From assembly GCA_029891345.1 (NCBI GenBank), contig CM056999.1:31120418-31184417 (forward strand): a stretch of 64,000 nucleotides of DNA, read 5' to 3'. This stretch comes from Dryococelus australis (lineage: Eukaryota > Arthropoda > Insecta > Phasmatodea > Phasmatidae). Position numbers and translations under genes: made by a program. Positions 46,336 through 57,499 of the stretch are shown one piece after another. The notes under the pieces are model-generated. The model was not told the DNA's origin. It did not search any database and saw only the letters and a program-made list of their open reading frames with translations. Each line of letters starts with the position of its first letter. Positions within the stretch are counted from its first letter, which is position 1.

Positions 46336-47609
46336 TCCTAAATTGTAGGAGTTGCAAAATTACATTCTTGAGATTTCCAAGTACCCTGGCCTAGTGAGGG
46401 TTATCGGAGCTACCCTCATATGCTCATGCTCAATTCCAGGCTTTTATAGGCTGCCTTACACCTTAAAAGTAGAAGTACGAATTACTGGTTACGCAGCCAA
46501 GAAGTGACAGTTTAATTAATTATAAGCAGTTGAGTCGCGGAACACACTTATCTGTTCCAAATTACCTTCCGAAGAAGCACAGGAAAACTTTGCCCCATTT
46601 TAGCAGGGTGCTCACTACAACGGAAAAGGCGGCAAAGTGCCTATATGAAAATTATAGGTTTTTAAATCCAGCCATGTAGGACTGGACCAGGCTGTGAGAC
46701 GGCTCACTCCCAGGGCTAAGATAGATGACAGGTTCCTGAAATTTACTTTAACTATTAAAAATTACATGATTGGATAAAATGGTGACTTGCCCAGGGAGGA
46801 CATCGTTGTACGTCCATCTCACGCGGGACTCTAGAAGCAACTACTTAACATGGTGGTGGGCTGCCTGCTCACTGGCTCAAACCCCTGCCGCCATGTCACG
46901 TGATTTCAAATTACATAAAACATTATAATTATATTATATGAAGTGGTTGATTATGGCCCTAGATGAAAATGACACACATACATAACACTTGAAAACCCTG
47001 GTGATTAATTGAGAGAATAAATTATGTATAAATGTAAACATAACTCTTACCACGTAATACACACAAACTTCACATTTGTGTGCTACAGTTCTCCCGTGCA
47101 CGACTCTGTACATGTCAGGATTGGCTTGCAATCATTTACCTGACATTTATAGTTAATATACAACATAATCAAAACACAAGATATTATAATTTCAACTCCT
47201 AAGAACTGAGTATATTTTTCATGCCGCTTATGACCACATTGCTGTTACGTTAAGTCATTGTGTCCCTCGTTCATAAACCACATAACACACTACTGGCTTT
47301 TCCGGTACAGGTACCATCCCTGATACTGTTTGTTTTAGAAAAAGATTAATTAAAATAAATATGGGCAGACGCACACAACAAAACAAATCTGAAAACCCTT
47401 GCAATAATATTTCACTTGTGTAAGTTCCCAACACGTGGTTGCACGATTATGTTTATACTTGTGTCAGTTGTGCATGACAACACACTTGTCATATAAAAAT
47501 ACATAAATTACATAACAGCTCTAGAAAACCCTCAAATAATCAGAAATACACTAATACTGGATCGCATAGGCGATATTCCTACCTGCAAGACATTTATCGT
47601 GTTCCGAAT
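46336..47609. other. No recognisable gene
   Basis: Part may be the LTR of E4 (expected here on the minus strand), but similarity to the E2 LTR cannot be followed past about 46,335. The remainder is AT-rich without recognised features. Confidence 0.35.
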
Positions 47610-47950
47610 TTTCGTACTGTTGCACTAGGTGAGACGTGTTCTAAACCACATGATCACATGGTGAACAAACAATAACATTGACCTTTACAGGTAAGAAAAA
47701 TTAAGTGATTGGATTGAATACTTTGTAAATAAACAGATAAATGCCAATAATAATAATAAAACACAATAGGGCCACGAAATAATCATAAACAAAACCCTAC
47801 ATACTAATATATCAGCTTGCTTATTCGATGCATACTAATGCACTAACACGGAACACTGGTTGCACTCTCTTGCTCTCATGTGGCGCTGAGATGTCTTGGC
47901 GGGTTCTTCAAAGACGTTGTGAACAGTCTAGGAGCCAGGGATGATGCACA
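47610..47950 (+). repeat. Dispersed repeat shared with 19.7-20.03 kb
   Basis: Blocks near 47,630-47,690 (GAGACGTGTTCTAAACCACA, then GAACAAACAATAAC) and 47,878-47,950 (GGCGCTGAGATGTCTTGGCG, then GTGAACAGTCTAGG) match 19,700-20,035 in the same order and orientation. The middle is less similar. The class is unknown. Confidence 0.5.
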
Positions 47951-49014
47951 CATCAGAGTGTATTGTGTCCATCATGTTTATTTAATTTATGTTAATTCAT
48001 TTCTGCAGTGGCAACAATGTAATTTTTTTTTTTTGGCTACCAGTGCTACCGAGTGCTGTGTTATAAGTTATGCAATATCCTCATTTTCGTTCAGTATCGT
48101 GCACAATATGCATCAATGCACAAATTGTAATGCCATGTATATATTTATTTCAGGTTTGTAATAATATTACCAAAAACATGTTACACACTTTAAAGACGCA
48201 CACTGCATGCTTTTGTTTACTTTTAAAATATTTTTGTCTAGGTTTATATGTTGCTATTTTGCCAAGTGTTATGTCTGTGTGTTTTGGTTATCTTGTGCTT
48301 CCTCAACCTATAACGTAAGTACCAGACATATGGTCTCATAGTGCGGTGTTTATTAGTTTAATTATTTTAATTCATATGGTTTGTTGTGTATATATATATA
48401 TATCCACATATCTGACAGTTCTTGCGCTCGACACACCATCTTGTGTAAAACCCAAATAGCAATGCATAAAATAACAGGGACACATGTTGTTTATATAAAT
48501 ATTGCTAATAATTTATTACTTAGGTTTTTATGCTTTTAAAGTGTTTTCGGAGTTTTTTTATAGCATTAGATATTGTAGCTCAGTATGTCCAGTATTACGA
48601 TACTGACTTTTGTAAGTGTTCCACGATGTTGAATCTCGAATGAAGCGGTGAACAAAAGTACGGTGCCAGATAACTAAGAAATATTCTAAAAGTATTTTTT
48701 TTTTTATCATTTGTATGTACAAAATATGGACTCACATAATTTGCCACCATTAATTTACGTAAGAGCAAAACGACTTTTACAGGGGAAGGACCCCAAAGAA
48801 TTATTGCACCTTTTTAAAACACATGCAAAGTGTGGTTAGGTTGCCATGCCAACTGGAAAAGGTTAACTTGTAATAGTCATTTAAATATTTTTCTACATAC
48901 ATGTTTACTTTATTAAGAATGGTTTTTCTTTATTTTCACCTCATTGGCATTACAGAGTCCATTTCAATTCATTCAATTACCATCATTATGTTTTAATCAC
49001 ATAATGTGATTTGA
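47951..49014. other. No recognisable gene; expected start of E3 5' LTR not found
   Basis: By comparison with E2, about 600 bases of LTR should precede 49,015, but no similarity is seen, so the E3 5' end is truncated or replaced. A 93-codon plus-strand frame (47,880-48,161) overlaps the dispersed repeat and is unfamiliar. An (AT)n run is at 48,389-48,403. Confidence 0.35.
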
Positions 49015-50879
49015 CTGGCGGGAGTCTGCGCTATTTAGGTAATATTATTTAGTGTATTTTACTCCTGTTTGTGCCCATGAGCCTATTCATATTATTAAAA
49101 TAATATATTACTTTCACTTTGGGACGGTACAAGTGCAGTTCAATTCAAGCAATATTCGGCATTTACTTAATGTGTTTATGAACTATAGAACCGAAAGACA
49201 TAACTTATGGACCACACGAAATGTAACATCCAAATTTGAGATAATGTTGCCAACTAAGTAGTAAGTTGTTACATTTAAGTTATATATTTTATATTTTTAT
49301 TGTGACTTTTGAATATAAAATGTTATATGTTTAATGTTCATTTTTATCATGGGTCATGTGTTATCATTTTGTTTAACTTATTATTATGTGTGTTTAAAAT
49401 AAGTGATCGTGTGACACAGCAGTGGGATTTGAAGCCAGTGAGAAGGCAGTCCACAGCCATGTTCAATTGTAGCACCTTCGTCATCACGTCAGGCAGATAT
49501 AAGTTGGATGTCCTCCCCGGCCAGTTCACAGTTTCGCGCTTGACATGTAATTTGCAATAGTTTAACATAACTCTCCTGGAATCTTGTTTGTTTTGCAGCC
49601 TGGGCAGTGAGCCAGTTATCATCCTGGTTACTTATATATTACCAGATTTTAAGATGCTGTACTTCTTATTTAGGCCTCATGATGCTTTTTTTTCTGTTCA
49701 AGTGAGCCCCTATTTGAGCGGGGCATCAAATGTTGAAGGTGCTTCTTACAAAGGTCTAGTAAATTTAATAAGTATGTCATGTGAATCATCTTCTTATTTC
49801 ACTGGCCACTCCTTGGCTATTTATACTGTTCAATGTAATTAATGGTGCTGGAGGATACCAGAACAGTATCCATGGAAGTAAGCAACAATTTGGGGAGGAT
49901 TACATTCTCCTCTAGCCAAGGAAAATTTGATTGCAGCACTGCTTGGAACGTGTCGTGTTGGGACGAAACACAGCACACTAGCCTAGGCCATATAAATTTG
50001 AGTTAATATTTGGATGCTGCTATCATACAACTTGTGAACAGCACAGAACAATAGCGGATTCCTGGAGGAAGCTACATTCTGGGTGGTCGACTACACAAAC
50101 CAACTTTCTTCGTGCTGCCGTATGCTGTACTCTGACCCCCTAGTAATTATTTTGTGAACCAACCTTCCTATGGGTGTAATCCTAATTTATCCAGAATCGT
50201 AGTTTCTTAGCCATCAAATGGCATTGCCAACTAGGGACTTACTGTCACACCAGGTTCTATCTGTCAAATGTTGTCCCTCCGTATGGCAACACACACCTGC
50301 CAAAATTCTCTCAATTTTCCCGTGCCTTATGGTGCAGAACTTTCCGCCCCCTACTTGTGTTTCCACTGGCACTCATGTCACCTGCAATTCTATTAAACAT
50401 TCTTCCTGGTGCTATTCCACTCCCATTAAACAATGCTACCTTGTATACCTGGAATATCTATCCTGATATCCTTTCCCAAAATAATCTATTGTGTATAACA
50501 TGTGATCACGTGTGCCCGCAGGTACCCGTTCGGTTGGACTGTAAAGGTCCCTATTTTCGCTACTGGCAAAATCCCTATATTTTCCTTGCCATTTTGCAGG
50601 AAACAGAAGAACGAAAATTGAGCTACAACAACAAGAGGAAACATTTGGCACCAAAACCCCCCATTGTCTGGGGCTAGTGTGTGAAGTCGGCCATCTTATA
50701 CCTGCGTCTTCTTCATCGAATGGGCAGTCATGACATCAGCCGTCCACCATCTTGGGCACATGACCAGCCGTGTGGTTATCTGCTACCTGCTGCGCCTTCA
50801 CCTGTGCCGCATGGCACCAGCATGTATCACCCTCCCACACTATGCCTTGTTGGGTGTTGCCGCGGGGCAAGAACAACTT

Positions 50880-51517
50880 GGCCTAGCAGGAAAACCAACA
50901 TCATGGACTCTCAATGTCAGCCGTGCAGCGATGTCAACCGTGAGTGTGATGACTTTTACACCACCAATGAGAAGCCTTTCTAATTGTGTCGCAACTGCTT
51001 AGGATCCATACCAATGCAAGACCAGTTTTTGTTCGTGGATTTGTAAGGAGACTAGTCCGTATGCAATGGTGCTATGTCGGTACGAGGACTATGGGCCAAA
51101 GTTGAGGAGACCAATGTGGAGCTACAAACTGAAGTGTGTTCACGCATCATTGCTGGCAGGCTAGAAGAACTCTGCATCAACTGTTTCCAACCATATTTGT
51201 CCAAAGGTTTTGGGAACCCTGTTTGTGTGGCCAGTCCTTGCAGTTGTTACAATGCTCAGCTGAGCCCACAGCCATCGCTTTCACACTTCCGGAGGAATTT
51301 AAGGAAGTGTGCAAAGTTCACCATTTGCGATGTGATAGGAAGAGCTACCCAAGCATGCACGAAATGCTGGCGACTTTATCATGAGCAATGGGTCACGCAA
51401 CAGGAAAAAGCAATGCTGTGTAACACGTTCTATATACATGAAATTCGGCGCCAACTTGTTATGAATGATAGACTGTCCAGATGTGAAAGGCCAGGTTTCA
51501 TGCTACCCACTCAATAG
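50880..51517 (+). pseudogene. E3 gag N-terminal region with PHD-like finger
   Basis: A Cys-rich stretch comes first (CQPC near 50,918, and LCRNCL near 50,985-51,003). A 147-codon frame from 51,074 then begins SVRGLWAKVEETNVELQTEV, a short predicted coiled coil. The PHD-like finger occupies residues 79-110 of that frame (from 51,308): TIC, nine residues, CTKCWRLYHEQW. This is C-x2-C-x4-H-x2-C with the last Cys changed to Trp. The final W-C-x2-C is lost. The same arrangement of helix then finger is seen in E2. Confidence 0.5.
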
Positions 51518-51829
51518 TCTACGAGGATGGTAGCAGGGGTAATTTGATGTGATGGCACGTGGGCACGACAGAATGTGCCAATGTTGGCATTGCCATGCCT
51601 ACCACCTGGCACTGCCCATGCAAGGATGTCGCACCACACCATGCTTCCCACAAGCTACATGCCATTACTTCAGACTGTGCCTGCCTGGGATTTCGAACCA
51701 CTGGTGGAACAGCAAATTATGTATCGCAGAACATGGGAAAGTCGAGCAGGTTCTCAGTGACACTAGTTCGATTTCTGTCACTGCCCCACTGTAGACCCTG
51801 AAGACTGACCCAATTGTATTGAGGATCAA

Positions 51830-52110
51830 TTTGGAGGAGACACCCATCTGTGTTGTCGAAGTGTGAACTGCTACAGGATCACATGGAACGAGTTCAGCCA
51901 CTCATTCCTCACTCGGTTTGCCAATACTTTTGCCTCACTACAAGCATGAGGTTGCATCATCCTGGAGGAGCAAGGGGAAGAAACACTGTACATTTTCGTT
52001 ATCCAGAAAATTAGCACAATCTGCATGTATCACCCAGAGCTCAGTACTGAAGAAGTCCTGGAGGTGGTAGCGAGAACAGCATTTCCAGGCGAGAAATTCT
52101 ACCATTGGAA
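51830..52110 (+). pseudogene. gag: E3 gag core
   Basis: A block near 51,970-52,075 corresponds to the E2 gag core (ISTICMYHPELSTEEVLEVV in E3 against the ISTIRTYHADLS stretch in E2). It is open only in short frames. Confidence 0.55.
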
Positions 52111-52214
52111 AATGAGAAGCATGTTAGGGCGGCTGGACGTCACCCACCTTTGGGCCAATAGGCTCTTCACTGAGCCGACACTCCAGCAAATACTTCTTGC
52201 ACAAATAAACAGTG

Positions 52215-52480
52215 ACCACAACAGTTCCATAAGAATTTCAGTGCTTACCAACAATCACCCATGTCACATGCTGACTGACACAGCCTCATTTCTCAACTTT
52301 GTTCGAAGTAGTTGAGACAAAATCAATAGCATTAAATCAGTTCACAAGATAGTTCAGTTTTCAACCCGCCAACACATAGGTAACATAATGGGGAAAGTGA
52401 TTATTACTATGCACATTTACGATGTAGAGACAGCGACAGTAGCATTTGTGCCTGATTAGAAGTCACCTTAGCAATACCCT
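52215..52480 (+). pseudogene. E3 aspartic protease remnant
   Basis: TNNHPCHMLTDTASFLNFVR near 52,250-52,309 is the active-site stretch, with DTA as in E1. The frame stops at 52,313, and downstream homology to E2 continues in other frames. Confidence 0.65.
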
Positions 52481-52829
52481 GTTTAATGGAGCATAATTCG
52501 GTAGTCGAACCTGCAAACCATAGAATCCTTTTCGAGACGGAAGAGGAGCGAATGACAGTATATAGTGCAGGAACCTCACTGCAGGAAAACACGCCCACCA
52601 TCACACCATTTCAATGTACTAACCTGTGAGTGCTGCCAACTACACCCACACTAGCTGCAAAACAAGAAGCAGTCACCTTTGAGCAGCAAAACTGTGAAGT
52701 AGCTTGTAAGTGGAAATAAAGAGTGTGCGAAATAGACAGTGGAGAAATGGTGCATACTGAACGAGTGCATAGAATCACGTTGCACACACGGACAGTAACA
52801 CGTGGCGTTCTTGTGTACCTAAAATTGCC

Positions 52830-53830
52830 TGCAACACAATGCTTCGCTATGCACACCCAAACACCATTTCTGGTCACCCGGGTGTGGCCGAAAGAAAGAG
52901 AAACGTTCTGAAATATATCTATTGGCCGAGAATGTTTGTGAGTATCAGGGCTTTTGTGTGGAACTGCGTGACGTACAACCAGATCAAGAGCTTATGTGGC
53001 GATGGCATAGCACAACTCCCCGAAAGCCTAAATTACCATTCGAAATTATCACTCTGGTTTTAATGGGCCCTACCCCAGAATGACTATGGGGAAGGGATTC
53101 ATCATAGTGGTTACCAGTCTTTTTTCTAGGTGGATAGAGGCTTATCCCATCTCCAGCATGTGGGCAAGAGGAATATTTATGTAAAATGCTGGAGAACAGA
53201 TTTTCCAACCGCTAGGGATACCATAGAACAGTGATGCATGACAAAGGACACAGTTCACTGGTCGTGTGTGGAGAGATTTCTGCACACAATGGTGCGTGCA
53301 ACATCACACCTCTGCAATTTACTACACATTCCCAAATCCTACTAGAACAGTGCAACCAGGATATCAAGATTCAGTTGAATCTGCACATATACAGAAAATC
53401 ACATGACGTGGACCGAGCATCTGCCTGCCGCTTTATTCATTCTGCAGACACACACAAACAAGGCAACAGTAAGAACTCCCGCTCAGTTGATGCAAGGTCG
53501 CGACCTCTCCCTCCCTGGCGAGTTCACCAGGGGAGTGAGGGAGTATGCTGGGTCAGAAGGGGAAGAGGAGAGCAGAGAGCAGCAAAGAGAGAAAGAGTAG
53601 TGAGGGAAGCTCGAGAGAGCCAGCAGCACTACATGTCACAGTTGGTTGCAGATACCATCTGCCACCCACCTCGACTGCATCCCAGCCGGCTGGTGTATGC
53701 TTGTACACATCCACAGTCAGCTGGACAGTATGGATATTATGCTGGCTTTGTCGCAAAATGGAATGGGCCATATGAAATATTTAGTATGTACCAAGATGCT
53801 TTGAGTCTTGGCGACACCGGCATTGAGACG
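52830..53830 (+). pseudogene. E3 integrase
   Basis: The zinc-binding part (52,839-53,063) includes GHPGVAERKRNVLKYIYWPR and FVWNCVTYNQIK, where the second Cys of the usual C-x2-C has become Tyr. In the core the second catalytic Asp region is scrambled and the Glu region (NPT...) is frameshifted. WTEHLPAALFILQTH near 53,410 and the C-terminal THPQSAGQYGYYAGFVAKWN near 53,705-53,765 are well kept. It is inactive. Confidence 0.75.
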
Positions 53831-54448
53831 CCTGGCGCTGTGACACCACCACATGGCGCAAGAGCTGATGATGTGGAATCTGGATCACCAGGGGCAACAC
53901 TGCCCCCATGGCAGAAGATGATGCACATGAGGAATCGCTCAGAGAACATGCAAAAGCGTCTCCTTATGTCGAGTCGTCCACAGAGGCGCCAGCGCAGGAA
54001 ACAGCGGGATACAACACATCGCAGTGAGAACAGCAACTGTTATTGGCAGTTTCCCCTACCATCCTGCGAGATGCACCAGATGAGGGACTTGTCTGGAAGT
54101 GTTGTGATGCAAAGGAGATGCTATTTGCTGCTGGCACCGTTCTCACAGACACCAATGCCAAGTTTGTTTGTTTTTTTGGGGGATGTCCAAGCACTTCTTC
54201 TCCGCCGCCCAAGTCCGGTCGGCAGCGATGACAGTGAGATCGGCTGCAATGAGTCGGGGGCATCTAGACACGCCCACCGCAGCCATTACAGCATGGGAGG
54301 CCACGCAGTTGCAACAGCTCCATCCACCCAGATGTCAAGAAAAAGGCAGCCACTAAAACCTATGGTCGCCCGCCGTGCAAGTGTTGCAGCTGAAGTAGAG
54401 TCAGTTCATAAACTAGTGAACGGTCTCCAGAATGTGGGAGGCATATAA
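53231..54448 (+). pseudogene. 405-codon open frame over E3 integrase C-terminus and tail
   Basis: This is the longest open frame in the window. For its first 150 or so codons it runs out of frame with the integrase core. From about 53,680 it is in frame with the integrase C-terminal (SH3-like) segment and continues as a Ser/Pro/Arg-rich tail to a stop at 54,446-54,448, close to the 3' LTR. The tail has no domain I know. Its openness may be chance in GC-richer DNA; E2's tail is shorter and not alignable beyond about 44,225. Confidence 0.4.
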
Positions 54449-54464
54449 TGTGTGCCTCGTCCCT

Positions 54465-54830
54465 GTCTCTAGACCATACCCCACGTTGCTTTGTAACCTG
54501 CCAAAGTTCACCTCAGCTATATACAAGCACAACAGTGCTCAAGCCAGAGTTCTGTGGAGGTACCTGTGTATGCACTAGTGTAAGGTGTTCTGTTTATATG
54601 TGTTATTATTCTTCTATTTTTTCCATAGTAATATTTTATTTCCTTTAATATTATTAAATTTGGGAGTGTTAAATATGCCTTTAAATTTAATATACATGTT
54701 TTATGATGCATTAGTAAATATTTCCTTTTCAATCAAAAGTGAAGTGGATCATGGCACACAAAGTGCACTAGTGCAACACGATCAAAAAAATAGTTCAATT
54801 TGTAAATATGTGTTATCTCCCATGCTTTCC
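54465..54830 (+). repeat. E3 3' LTR (truncated)
   Basis: This aligns with 38,395-38,780 at the 5' end of E2 (AGTTCACCTCAG, CCTTTAAATTTAAT, GTGCACTAGTGCA, GTAAATATGTGTTATC). Similarity ends at about 54,830. A purine-rich GTGGGAGG just upstream (54,434-54,441) could be the polypurine tract. Confidence 0.6.
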
Positions 54831-56899
54831 AGTTATGGAGTTAGCCGTATACAGGAGATGGCATATTGTGACGTAGGTAAAGCCTCTGAAGATAGGTGGT
54901 TTTACTATGGACTCTAACTGCCATCGACAGTATCTCAATATGAAGTTGAGAGAAGTTGGTTACATTCGAAGCATTCCGTGTTGAACAAAGAAGCTGATGA
55001 ATAAATAAATATATATATTACAATTCATGTGGGAAGTTTGACTAGTTTATTATTGGCTTGTGTTAGTTGTGCTATCAAATAATTTCCTCGTTAAACTACC
55101 GATAGTGTGTATATATTGCGGACCAGTATTGGGATATGTTCGACCATAATCACGTGTTTTAGATATAGTGCTCATATATCATGATTTGTGGAAAACTATT
55201 TTTTGAATAAATTATTAAATAAAGTATAACAAGCGTTGTACCATTGTCGTGTAATGTCTTGCAAGTTGCATATCGGTAATGAGTGCAACAAAATGGCGAC
55301 CAGCAGTCTAGCTGAATTTCTCGAAGGCAAAGTTCACATGTTCCTGAGCCACGAATAAATAATTATTTCCTGGCAATTATATTTAAATTCCTAACACTTA
55401 CAATGACTCGAGAGGTTTGTTTAAAATATGACTTTATTTCCTTTATACATATGTAATGTCAATATAGTAAATGGTTTCTAATAAATTAATTCAGATCCCA
55501 TTTTAGTTATTCCCTCTCTTTATATTACATTAGTTTCTGTTATGATACAGTTTTATACTTATTTATCCCTTATTTTTAGGGTACAACCTTGTTTCTTGCA
55601 TCTACAATGTCGGACAGGGTTAAGTTACCCTTGGTACATAATTAAAACACAGAAATTCAAATTTTTACTGAATTGTCTGCATTGGACAACTAATTCTAGA
55701 AATTTTTCAGAAGTAAAAAAAGGGGGGGAGGTACAGGAGACATTTAGGGTTAATTTTATTCCCTCTATCTACAAAAATTGTGTTACATCTTTCTCCAAAA
55801 ATGCAATTTAGTACCAAGAGCTTAAACCCCAGATTTAATCACCGTAAGAATTAATAAAAAATTGTGTCCACACTTGTATATGGCACCAGCTAGAACACAA
55901 CATAATGGTGTAAGATGGTGGCGTGCTCGCGGCATCGATGTTAAGAGGATTAAATATTTTCAATTCTTGTATGCCGAGTTCTATGCTGGCCAATCACGAA
56001 ACAACATTTACATCCATAAGTGTCAGTGCAATGTATAGTTATTAAATGAATTTTTCGGTACAGTTCAGATTTCCATTTATTTAAATAGTCAACACAATTA
56101 TTAACATGTATACCACTCTTTAAATATCCCGAAACACGATTCCCGCAAAACTTTATCATCATAAGTAGATTAACAAAAATAAATATCAGGTTAGCCAACA
56201 CACTGTTTGAAAATATCTGCGATACATGTACAGTTTGTCTTTTTTTTTTTGTTTTCGTTTCTCATTAGTCGCATAACAGTTTTCTTACTGCGGTTGTAGC
56301 CAGTTCATTTTCATACTTCCATGGTAACACTACTGTTATTTTGTTACGGGAACGCTACATCGATTGTAGTGTAGGCTCTAGACAGTCAGAGTCACAATTT
56401 TAATTCAGCCCAAAATATTAAAAAATTTCATATTGGGAGAGAAAACTACAACAAGATATTATTTCTATAAATACACTTTTAGGGATAATAAAGGAACCAC
56501 CCCATTGTTAGGTTTAAAATGTATGAATAGTTATTCGCCGGCATTTTAGGTTACTTTGGGTAGTTTAATTAGATTAGGATACATTGTTGAACTACAATGG
56601 GTGAAATATACATGCACCGCAATGATATCGATAACAAGCGCAAATGTACTAACCACTGCCAAATTGGTTCACAGACACACTTGTGAAAAATTTCTTTGTT
56701 GTTACCAACAAACTTGTGCAATTATTATTTTTAGTGTTGAATTCTCCTCTGAATAGATTAAAAACTATTCAGTTTCAATATCTCTGAAATACGCTGCAGA
56801 AACGTGACAAACAAACACTCCTCCAAGAAAAACATAATCGCTGAAGAAATGAGGTTCCTACCCTCTCTTCCTGTGGGGGAGGGGCGAAGTGGAAGAAGG
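54831..56899. other. No recognisable gene
   Basis: This is AT-rich. Plus-strand frames at 54,585-54,917 (110 codons, overlapping the LTR) and 55,542-55,811 (89 codons) are unfamiliar. I see no repeats shared with the rest of the window. Confidence 0.4.
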
Positions 56900-57215
56900 G
56901 CTGCGATGGGCATAGTGTAAGGCCGCTTGCCTTCCATGTATGTGATTCATGTTGGTTTCCCTGTGAGGTTACTCACAGATTTTCACATATAGGAATTGTG
57001 CTGATGATGTTGCTGGCTGGCATGTTTTCTCGAGGTTTTCCAGATATCTCCTACCTTTGCATTTCAGTGCTGTTTCATATCGGCCATATTTCATCCTCAT
57101 TGGCTCTCAATACCTTGGTTGTTACAAACAACCAAACCACTCTCAACTCCTCCTGTCTTAAGATGATGGAGACCGAGGTGGTGTAAGGCTAGAGTATTCG
57201 CCATTTCATGAAGCA
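56900..57215 (+). mobile_element. tRNA-derived SINE, near-full copy
   Basis: It starts with GGGCATAGTGTAAGGCCGCT (an A-box-like head). GGTTTCCCTGTGAGGTTACT follows, then TCTCAATACCTTGGTTGTTA, and it ends near GAAGCACACTTTTTTTTGC. It aligns along its full length with the minus-strand copy at 10,425-10,730. The T-run at the end could be a Pol III-type or A/T tail. Confidence 0.65.
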
Positions 57216-57499
57216 CACTTTTTTTTGCATCCCATATAAATCCAATACCCTTTGGAAAGAACTTGTCTATTTTTTTTTCTAATATTTGTTATGCAATATG
57301 GATATTTGCACACAATTGCATTAACATAAAAATATATAACAGATAAATAATATAATTTACTCACTTATTAATTCTAGCAGCTCTACAAACATTTTAAGAC
57401 TACATATGGTTGCTCTACAAGTTGTTACAATTCATGTACAAATACATATTAAAGTATAAATAAGTAAAGTCTACATTAGATTGAAACACATGGCATTAA

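Larger units (their letters stand above)
49015..54830 (+). mobile_element. Gypsy retrotransposon E3, lacking RT and RNase H
   Basis: It is collinear with E2 on the plus strand: partial 5' LTR (49,015-50,120), leader frame (50,357-50,677), gag N-terminus, gag core, protease, integrase, tail, and a truncated 3' LTR (54,465-54,830). Protease and integrase are only about 350 bases apart, as in E2, with no reverse transcriptase. E3 and E2 are clearly diverged from each other, so the gap is more likely inherited from a common source copy than a deletion that happened twice. Confidence 0.75.
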
